From Ideonella sp. WA131b (GTDB lineage: Bacteria; Pseudomonadota; Gammaproteobacteria; Burkholderiales; Burkholderiaceae_C), in assembly GCA_023657425.1 (NCBI GenBank), contig JAGTJW010000001.1, positions 496,001 to 560,000 of the forward strand: 64,000 nucleotides of DNA. Reading direction: 5' to 3'. Shown one piece after another: positions 58,286 through 64,000 of the stretch; the stretch's first letter is position 1, and the number at the start of each line of letters is the position of its first letter. Below the pieces are notes generated by a model. It made no database searches and was not told where the DNA came from. It saw only the letters and a list, made by a program, of their open reading frames with translations. The position numbers and the translations under genes were made by a program.

Positions 58286-59107
58286 TCAGGCCGGTGGTCG
58301 TTCTCCGGCGGCCAGGCGCCGCTCGATGGCATCGAGCACCGGCAGCAGTTCGGCCACCGTGTCGATGGTGTAGTCCGGCCGCGCGGCGGCCAGTCTCGTG
58401 GAGGCCAGGGCGCGGCGCTCGGCCTGCCCGGCTGGCGGCAGCGCGTCCCAGGCCTCGGCCGACAGTCCCACCTCGTTGCCGCTCGCCACGACCGCCACCG
58501 TCCAGCAGCCCGCGTGCCGGCCTTCCATCAGGCCCGGCACGGTGTCGTCGACCTTCACCACGCGGTGCGCCGGCCAGACGCCCAGCTCGATGAAGCAGCG
58601 GTACATGCCCAGCGGCGCCGGCCGGCTCTCGCTCACATCACCGGCGCACACGAGGTTGTCGGGCACGAAGCCCTGGGCCGCCGCCAGCGGCGCCAGCACC
58701 GCCATGATCTCGCGGTTGTAGCCGGTGGTGCTGCCGATCTTCAGACCGCGCTCGCGCAGCCCGCGCACCAGCGCCGCCACGCCGTCGATCAGCTGCGCGT
58801 GGCGCGGCACGGCGGCGCGGTTCATGGGCGTGAAGCGTTGGTACAGGCGGTCGACGTCGGTGTCGTCCATCTCGCGGCCGTGGCGTCGCCGCCAGGCCGC
58901 GGCCACCGTGGGCAGCCGGCCCAGCGCCTGGATGTGCTGCCACTTGGGCAAGCCCATGGGCACACGCGCCTCGGCCACGGTGATGGCCACGTCCTCGCTG
59001 GCGAACAGCTCCACGAAGGCGCCCATCGGCGCCTGGCTGCCGAAGTCCACCACCGTGCCGGCCCAGTCGAAGACGACGGCCGCCAGGGTCGAGTCAGTCC
59101 CATCCAT
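58286..59107 (-). CDS. phnX: Phosphonoacetaldehyde hydrolase (phosphonatase)
   Basis: 273-aa HAD enzyme that splits phosphonoacetaldehyde to acetaldehyde and phosphate. Nucleophile motif VVFDWAGTVVDFGS, the Schiff-base lysine in VPMGLPKWQHI, IGSTTGYNREIM, and VVKVDDTVPGLMEGRHAGCWTV are all present. It is the last gene of the phosphonate operon and overlaps the FAD oxidoreductase by 14 bases. It converges with the pgi fusion gene. Confidence 0.94.
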   Translation of the reverse strand: MDGTDSTLAAVVFDWAGTVVDFGSQAPMGAFVELFASEDVAITVAEARVPMGLPKWQHIQALGRLPTVAAAWRRRHGREMDDTDVDRLYQRFTPMNRAAVPRHAQLIDGVAALVRGLRERGLKIGSTTGYNREIMAVLAPLAAAQGFVPDNLVCAGDVSESRPAPLGMYRCFIELGVWPAHRVVKVDDTVPGLMEGRHAGCWTVAVVASGNEVGLSAEAWDALPPAGQAERRALASTRLAAARPDYTIDTVAELLPVLDAIERRLAAGERPPA

Positions 59108-60218
59108 CGAACACCTCCTCCGCGATGCCGAAGGCGGTGCTCGCCCCGGTGCCGCTGGTCACGACGACGACGCGCGTGGCCGCGTCGGGCGCCTCGATCA
59201 CGCAGTCCACGGGCGCACCCGTGGGGTACACCCCGGTCCAGCGCTCGAGCACTTCGACGCCGTCAAGCCGCAGGGCCTGGCGCAGGTGGCGCAGGATCAG
59301 CGCGTCCACGCGCTCGTCGGCAAAGGGCTCGGGCGTGGCGCCGCGGTGGTGCGAGTCCCCCACGACCAATGTGCCGTCGGCGCTCTGCACCACGATCAGG
59401 TGGATGCCGGCGGCCAGGCTCTCGGCCTCCTCGGCCTGCAGCCGAACGAGCAAAGCCGGGGCCGAGGGCAGGGCCGCATAGCCGCCGTAGCGCACGAGGC
59501 TCAGGTCGGCCATGACTGACGCGCCCAGCACCCAGCCGGCCGGCGGGCGCACGCGCAGCATCTGCAGCCGCGTCAGCGCCAGCGCATGGCGGGCCAGCGC
59601 CGGGGCGGCCACGCCCGTGAGCTCGGTGCCGGGGCACAGCACCACGCGGCCGGCCTGCAGCGTGCGGCCGGTGGACGTGCGCACGCGGCCGGCCGCCACG
59701 TCGAGCACCGACTGACCCCAGTGGAAAACAACACCATGACGCTCGGCCAGCCAGGCCGCCAGCCGCGGGATGGCGGTGCGCGACTCCACGCGCAGTTCGT
59801 GTGGCGACCACATCGCCGCCGCCGCGCCCTCGCAGCGCAGCGCGGGCGCCTGTGAGGCCGCCTCGGCGGCATCGAACAGGCGGTTGCCCTCCGCCATGGG
59901 CGTGCGCATGAAGTCCTGCAGCACGGCCGCCGCCTCGGGCCGCTGGGCCAGCAGCCACAGGCCGCGGTGCACGATGGGGATGCCGGCTTCGGGTGCGACC
60001 CGGGCCCAGATGTCGCGGCTGACCCGCGCTCGCCGCCAGGTGTCGCCAGCCGGCTGGCCCGTGACGGTGACAAAACCGAAGTTGCGGATCGAGGCGCCGA
60101 CGCAGCGGTGGTCACGCTCCAGCACCGCCACGCGCAGCCCCCGCTGCGCCGCCGACAGCGCGTGCGCCAGGCCGACGATGCCGGCACCGGCGATGACCAC
60201 GTCGTACGCCGCGCCCAT
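59094..60218 (-). CDS. FAD-dependent oxidoreductase of phosphonate clusters
   Basis: 374-aa DAO-type flavoenzyme. The dinucleotide site is VVIAGAGIVGLAHALSAAQRGLRVAVLE (residues 7-34), followed by GASIRNFGFVTVTGQ; the C-terminal FAD segment is VVVTSGTGASTAFGIAEEVF. It matches the family regularly found beside phnX. Relatives in phosphonatase operons oxidise amino-phosphonates such as N-methylated 2-aminoethylphosphonate toward phosphonoacetaldehyde; applying this here is inference. It could replace PhnW, which is absent. Confidence 0.88.
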   Translation of the reverse strand: MGAAYDVVIAGAGIVGLAHALSAAQRGLRVAVLERDHRCVGASIRNFGFVTVTGQPAGDTWRRARVSRDIWARVAPEAGIPIVHRGLWLLAQRPEAAAVLQDFMRTPMAEGNRLFDAAEAASQAPALRCEGAAAAMWSPHELRVESRTAIPRLAAWLAERHGVVFHWGQSVLDVAAGRVRTSTGRTLQAGRVVLCPGTELTGVAAPALARHALALTRLQMLRVRPPAGWVLGASVMADLSLVRYGGYAALPSAPALLVRLQAEEAESLAAGIHLIVVQSADGTLVVGDSHHRGATPEPFADERVDALILRHLRQALRLDGVEVLERWTGVYPTGAPVDCVIEAPDAATRVVVVTSGTGASTAFGIAEEVFDGWD

Positions 60219-60223
60219 GGGGT

Positions 60224-61333
60224 TCAGGCCGCCTCCGCGCCGATGAAGTTGCGCCCGCGCGCGCTGGCCAGTGCGGCCTGCACACGCGCCTCGCTGTCGG
60301 CCACGCCGAGTGCGGCGGGGTCGGCGGGCACGCCCAGGCCGCCCAGCCACTGGCGCAGCGTCTCGGGGGCTGCGGTGGCGGGCCCCTCGAACACCGCCTC
60401 CAGCGCGGCATCCACGCGCGCGTCGCAGCCCACGGCCAGGCGGCACGCGGTGGGCAGCCAGGCGGCCACCGCCAGGCCGTGCGGCAGACCCTGCTCGAGC
60501 GTCAGGGCGTAGCTCAGCGCATGGGCCAGCGCGGTGCGGGTCTGCGCGAAGGCCAGACCGGCCTCGAGCGCCGCCAGCGAGAGTTGCTCGCGCCCGGCCA
60601 GCGCCGCGGGCGCCGCCCGCACGCCGGCCAGGTGCGCCCGCACGCGGCGCGCGGCCTGCACCGCCAGTGCGTCGCTCACGGGGTTGGCGTGGCGGTTCCA
60701 CAGCGCCTCCAGCGCGTGCGCGAAGCTGTCCAGCGCGGTGTCGCGCGTGAGCGCCGCCGGGGCGCTGAGCGTGAGCGCGGGGTCGACAAAAGCGCGGTCG
60801 GCATAGCCCCAGGGCTCGTCGAAGCTGCGCTTGACGGCGACCGGGCCGTCGGTGTCCCACACGGTGGCCCAGCGCGTGACCTCGCTGCCGGTGCCGGCCG
60901 TGGTGGGCACCAGCCACAGCGGCGCGTGCTGCAGGCGCGGCCAGGGAGCGGTGCCGCGCAGCGCCGCGGCCACGTCCTCGAAGCCGCCTTCGGCGGGCAC
61001 CGAGCGCAGCAGCTTGGCGAGATCGAGCACGCTGCCGCCGCCCAGCGCCAGCAGCACCGCACCCGGCTGCGAAGCCAGCAACGGCCACACGCGGGCGGCA
61101 AGCTGCCGAGCCAGCGCGAGCGTCGACAAGCCCTCGGGCACGGTCACCCAGTCCAGCAAACGTGGGCCCAGGCGGGCCGTCCAGTCCGCGCGCAGGCCCA
61201 GCGGCCCGGCCGGCTCGAAGGCCAGCACCAGAGCCCGGCGCTCGCCCAGTTCGTCGGCCAGCGTCCCGCTGCAGCCGCTGCCGAAGCGCAGCGCCACCGG
61301 CATGTGCCAGTCGAAGCCCGGCGCAGCCGTCAT
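60224..61333 (-). CDS. Phosphonate-associated iron-containing alcohol dehydrogenase
   Basis: 369-aa group III Fe-ADH. NAD region LALGGGSVLDLAKLL, then VPTTAGTGSEVTRWATVWD, and metal-site histidines in DSFAHALEALW and ALAHALSYALTLEQGLPHGLAV. The sequence fits the group found in phosphonate operons, thought to interconvert phosphonoacetaldehyde and 2-hydroxyethylphosphonate. In this catabolic context it would feed 2-hydroxyethylphosphonate into PhnX; inference. The ATG at 61333 overlaps the phnE stop. Confidence 0.87.
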   Translation of the reverse strand: MTAAPGFDWHMPVALRFGSGCSGTLADELGERRALVLAFEPAGPLGLRADWTARLGPRLLDWVTVPEGLSTLALARQLAARVWPLLASQPGAVLLALGGGSVLDLAKLLRSVPAEGGFEDVAAALRGTAPWPRLQHAPLWLVPTTAGTGSEVTRWATVWDTDGPVAVKRSFDEPWGYADRAFVDPALTLSAPAALTRDTALDSFAHALEALWNRHANPVSDALAVQAARRVRAHLAGVRAAPAALAGREQLSLAALEAGLAFAQTRTALAHALSYALTLEQGLPHGLAVAAWLPTACRLAVGCDARVDAALEAVFEGPATAAPETLRQWLGGLGVPADPAALGVADSEARVQAALASARGRNFIGAEAA

Positions 61334-62148
61334 CAGATGAAGCGCTGGCGCAGCCGCGCCGAGAGCAGGTCGATCAGCGAGACCGTGACCACCAGGATGA
61401 GCAGCACGGCGCAGGTCTGCGCGTACTGGAAGCCGCGGATCACCTCGAACAGCACGACGCCGATGCCCCCGGCGCCCACCATCCCCACGACGCTGGCGCT
61501 GCGCACGTTGCTTTCGAAGCGGTAGAGCGTGAAGCTCAGCCACAGCGGCATCACCTGCGGCAGCACGCCGTAGGCGATCTCCACCAGCTTGTGCGCGCCA
61601 GTGGCGCGGATGCCTTCCACCGGACGCGGGTCGATGGCCTCGACGGCCTCGGAGAACAGCTTGGCCAGCGTGCCCGTGGTGTGCACCGCCAGCGCCAGCA
61701 CCCCGGCAAAGGGCCCCAGGCCCACGGCCACGATGAACAGCATCGCGAACACCATCTCGTTGATGGCGCGGCAGGCGTCCATCAGCCGGCGCACCGGCTG
61801 GTGCAGCCAGGGCGGCGCGATGTTGGCGCTGGACAGCAGACCCATCGGCACCGCCGCCAGCACCGCCAGCAGCGTGCCCCAGATCGCGATGTGCACCGTG
61901 ATCACCATCTCGCGGGCGTAGATGCGCCAGTCGCGGAAGTCGGGCGGGAAGAACTCGCTGGCGTAGGTGCCGATGTTGCCGCTGTCGCGCAGCAGGTCCA
62001 GCGGGCGGATCTCGGCGCCGCGCCAGGCCCAGGCCAGGACGACGAGCGCCAGCGCCCAGGCCGCGTAGTACAGCCAGCCCGGGCGCTCGGCCGCCGCGCG
62101 CTTTTCGATGCGCGCCAGCGCGTCGGCGCTGGGCGCGGTGGCGTTCAT
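61333..62148 (-). CDS. phnE: Phosphonate ABC transporter permease
   Basis: 271-aa inner-membrane permease with about six helices and the EAA-loop type segment [46 protein letters not shown] and [27 protein letters not shown] are typical of PhnE. ATG 62148, with GAGGG seven bases upstream, is preferred over GTG 62169. It works with PhnC and PhnD. Confidence 0.93.
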   Translation of the reverse strand: MNATAPSADALARIEKRAAAERPGWLYYAAWALALVVLAWAWRGAEIRPLDLLRDSGNIGTYASEFFPPDFRDWRIYAREMVITVHIAIWGTLLAVLAAVPMGLLSSANIAPPWLHQPVRRLMDACRAINEMVFAMLFIVAVGLGPFAGVLALAVHTTGTLAKLFSEAVEAIDPRPVEGIRATGAHKLVEIAYGVLPQVMPLWLSFTLYRFESNVRSASVVGMVGAGGIGVVLFEVIRGFQYAQTCAVLLILVVTVSLIDLLSARLRQRFI

Positions 62149-62187
62149 GCGGGGGCCCTCATGCGTCACGCCCAGGCGCGACCGGCC

Positions 62188-63159
62188 TCACTTGGGGGCC
62201 AGTGCCGCGAGCTTGCGGTCGATCTCGGCCAGCTGCTTCGTCTTCTCGTCGGCCGCCAGCTTGTCGTCGTTCTGCACCTTGGCACGGTCGCGGAACAGCT
62301 CGAGCTGGCGGATCGGGATCAGCTGGTCGTTGTTGCTGTCGCGGAAACCGCCGTAGTTGTAGATGACGCCGAGGATGCGCTTCTCCTCGGGGTCGGTCTT
62401 GGCGTAGTTGAGGACGAAGTTCTTCAGCTTGGCCTTCACCGCGGGGTCGAGGTCCTTGCGCCACACGAAGGGGTCGCTCGGGATCAGCGGGCTGCGCCAC
62501 AGCACCTTCAGCTGCGCGGCCAGTTCGGGGCGGCTGCTCTGCAGCTTGCCGTAGTCCTCGGTGTTGTTGGTGGCCACGTCCACCTGCTTGGCCAGCACGG
62601 CCTGCAGGTTGGCGCCGTGGCTGGCGTTGCGGATGGTCTTGAAGGCGGTGCGGTGGTCGATCCCGTTTCTGGCAAAGATGTAGAACGTGGGCACCAGGAA
62701 GCCCGAGGTCGAGTTCGGATCGCCGATGCTGAAGTTGATGTTCTTCGAGTTCTTCAGCACGTCGTCGAGGTTGTTGTAGGGGCTGTCCTTGTGCGCGATC
62801 AGCAGGGCGTGGTAGCCGAAGGTGCCGTCGGCGTACATCACCTGGGCGAAGATCTCGCCCTGGGCGCGGTCGACCGCCTCCATCGCGGCCTTGTTGCCGT
62901 ACCAGGCCACCTGCACCTTGTTGAAGCGCATGGCTTCGATGACACCGGCGTAGTCGGGCGCGTAGAAGCTCTTGACCGTCAGGCCGGTCTTTTTCTCCAT
63001 GTCGCGGAAGAAGGGCTCCCAGCGTTCGCGCTGGGTGCTGGCACTGTCGGTGGCGATGACGCCGAAGCTGATCTCCTGGGCCTGGGCGTGCAGCGGCAGG
63101 CTGGCCATCGACGCGCAGGTCAGGGCAGCCAGGGCCACGCGGCGGGTGATGCGGTTCAT
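62188..63159 (-). CDS. phnD: Phosphonate ABC transporter substrate-binding protein
   Basis: 323-aa periplasmic protein with signal peptide (residues 1-27, LPLHAQA-Q). ISFGVIATDSASTQRERWEPF, SFYAPDYAGVIEAMRFNKVQVAWYGNKAAMEAVDRA and SIGDPNSTSGFLVPTFYIF are characteristic of PhnD. It binds phosphonates such as 2-aminoethylphosphonate. It lies between phnC and phnE. Confidence 0.95.
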   Translation of the reverse strand: MNRITRRVALAALTCASMASLPLHAQAQEISFGVIATDSASTQRERWEPFFRDMEKKTGLTVKSFYAPDYAGVIEAMRFNKVQVAWYGNKAAMEAVDRAQGEIFAQVMYADGTFGYHALLIAHKDSPYNNLDDVLKNSKNINFSIGDPNSTSGFLVPTFYIFARNGIDHRTAFKTIRNASHGANLQAVLAKQVDVATNNTEDYGKLQSSRPELAAQLKVLWRSPLIPSDPFVWRKDLDPAVKAKLKNFVLNYAKTDPEEKRILGVIYNYGGFRDSNNDQLIPIRQLELFRDRAKVQNDDKLAADEKTKQLAEIDRKLAALAPK

Positions 63160-63180
63160 GGTCGGTTCTCCTCGGGTGGT

Positions 63181-64000
63181 TCAGGCCGCGGCCAGCGAGG
63201 GCAGCGGCATCGGCTCGGACGGCGTGTCGTCGGTCTGCAGTTCCTCCACGGCCGTGCCGTAGAGCTCGCGCAGGAAGCTGGGGGTGAGCTGTGCCGCCGG
63301 CCCGTCGAACACCAGCGCACCGTCGCGCAGCGCGATCACGCGCTCGCAGAAGCGGCGGGCCAGGCCCACGTGGTGCAGGCTCACCAGCAGCGTCAGGCCC
63401 TGCTCGCGGTTGATCTGCAGCAGCAGCTCCATCACACGGCGCGTGGACTCGGGGTCGAGCGAGGCCACGGGTTCGTCGGCCAGCAGCACCCGGGCGCCCT
63501 GCACCAGCGCACGCGCGATCGCGGCGCGTTGCTGCTGCCCGCCCGACAAGGTGCTGGCGCGCTGGAAGGCCTGCTCGCCCAGGCCCATGGCGTCGAGGGC
63601 ATCGAGGGCCCGCGCCCGCTCGGCGAGGCTGTAGCGCCCGAGCACGGCACGCCACAGCGGCAGCTCGGGCGCCAGCCCGGTGAGCACGTTGGTCAGCACC
63701 GGCAGGCGACCGACGAGGTTGAACTGCTGGAAGATGATGCCGATGGCGCGGCGCTGCGCCCGGATGTCGGCGGCGAGCCGGCCCTCGGCCTGGAGCTGGC
63801 GGCCGAGCACCTCGATGCGCCCACCCTGCCCGGCATCGAGCGTCTCCAGGCCACACAGCGTGCGCAGCAGCGTCGACTTGCCCGAGCCCGAGGCGCCGAG
63901 CAGCGCCACGCGTTCGCCCGGCCGCACGTCGAAGGTCACGCCACGCAGGGCGCGACGGCCGCCGAGGAAGGTCTTGTCGGCCGCGACGACACGCACGGCC
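63181..64000 (-). CDS. phnC: Phosphonate ABC transporter ATP-binding protein (start beyond the window)
   Basis: At least 272 residues visible. Walker A LLGASGSGKSTLLRTL, Q-loop IGIIFQQFNLVGRLPVLTNVL (the PhnC form), signature LSGGQQQRAAIARAL, Walker B VLLADEPVASLDP and SLHHVGLA are present. A GTG at 63996 is open, but the family N-terminus normally starts a few residues earlier, so the true start is probably past the right edge. The C-terminal TPSEPMPLPSLAAA is a short extra tail. Confidence 0.93.
   Translation of the reverse strand, partial: AVRVVAADKTFLGGRRALRGVTFDVRPGERVALLGASGSGKSTLLRTLCGLETLDAGQGGRIEVLGRQLQAEGRLAADIRAQRRAIGIIFQQFNLVGRLPVLTNVLTGLAPELPLWRAVLGRYSLAERARALDALDAMGLGEQAFQRASTLSGGQQQRAAIARALVQGARVLLADEPVASLDPESTRRVMELLLQINREQGLTLLVSLHHVGLARRFCERVIALRDGALVFDGPAAQLTPSFLRELYGTAVEELQTDDTPSEPMPLPSLAAA

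Overview
The window is high-GC DNA with short intergenic gaps and many 1-11 bp gene overlaps. Gene order (lolB-ispE-tRNA-Gln-prs-rplY-pth, hrcA/nadK-recN-rapZ, a long his operon next to a NodI/NodJ-like ABC pair and a BolA gene) points to a betaproteobacterium of the order Burkholderiales, most like the Rubrivivax/Leptothrix/Ideonella group. The taxon is inferred from content and style, not from a marker-gene comparison.

Layout. 1-8.1 kb: a cut-off polyamine-type binding protein, a BMP-family nucleoside-binding protein overlapping a TonB-dependent receptor, a phytanoyl-CoA-type dioxygenase, a URC4 (DUF1688) uracil-catabolism protein, an XRE/MmyB regulator, an isolated ATP synthase c-subunit-like gene and a uracil phosphoribosyltransferase. 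This looks like a nucleobase uptake and catabolism locus. 8.1-18.1 kb: ybeY and phoH, an SGNH hydrolase, then a beta-oxidation set (enoyl-CoA hydratase, thiolase, FadB-like protein, DUF2147 protein, acyl-CoA dehydrogenase) behind a TetR regulator with a candidate operator.

18.8-26.9 kb is an accessory island bounded by the two halves of one split CAT-anticodon tRNA gene. It holds a DUF5681 protein, a small charged protein with a GHKL ATPase, and, convergently, a DNA methyltransferase behind a small ribbon-helix-helix regulator with a clear tandem operator. An intact IS3 element with a 3-bp target duplication and an unknown 237-aa protein follow. A complete CAT tRNA and a decayed one sit just inside the right end, and no integrase is visible. 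The GHKL/methyltransferase set is the best candidate for an undescribed, restriction-like defence system.

26.9-41.4 kb is housekeeping: hrcA, nadK, recN, rapZ, a Lon-N domain protein, mutY, a collapsed dynamin-like GTPase pseudogene, a 275-bp element with 34-bp terminal inverted repeats, mutM, a TPR protein, lolB, ispE, tRNA-Gln, prs, rplY and pth. 41.3-51.4 kb is a leftward run: ABC ATPase, permease, BolA-like protein, hisG, hisD, hisC, hisB, hisH, hisA, hisF, rsmD, coaD, fdx. HisD is fused to a C-terminal acetyltransferase domain, and hisI/hisE do not follow hisF. 51.4-58.3 kb carries a TetR regulator, a cupin, a glycerate kinase, a Pro/Ala-rich membrane-anchored protein, transaldolase, and a glucose-6-phosphate isomerase fused in frame to a YihX-like HAD phosphatase. 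58.3-64 kb is a phosphonate uptake and degradation operon (phnC-phnD-phnE, Fe-alcohol dehydrogenase, FAD oxidoreductase, phnX), cut at the right edge.

A recurring theme is hairpin-rich sequence inserted in frame in conserved enzymes (HisD, transaldolase, IspE, the FadB-like protein), together with palindromic or terminal-inverted-repeat elements between genes.
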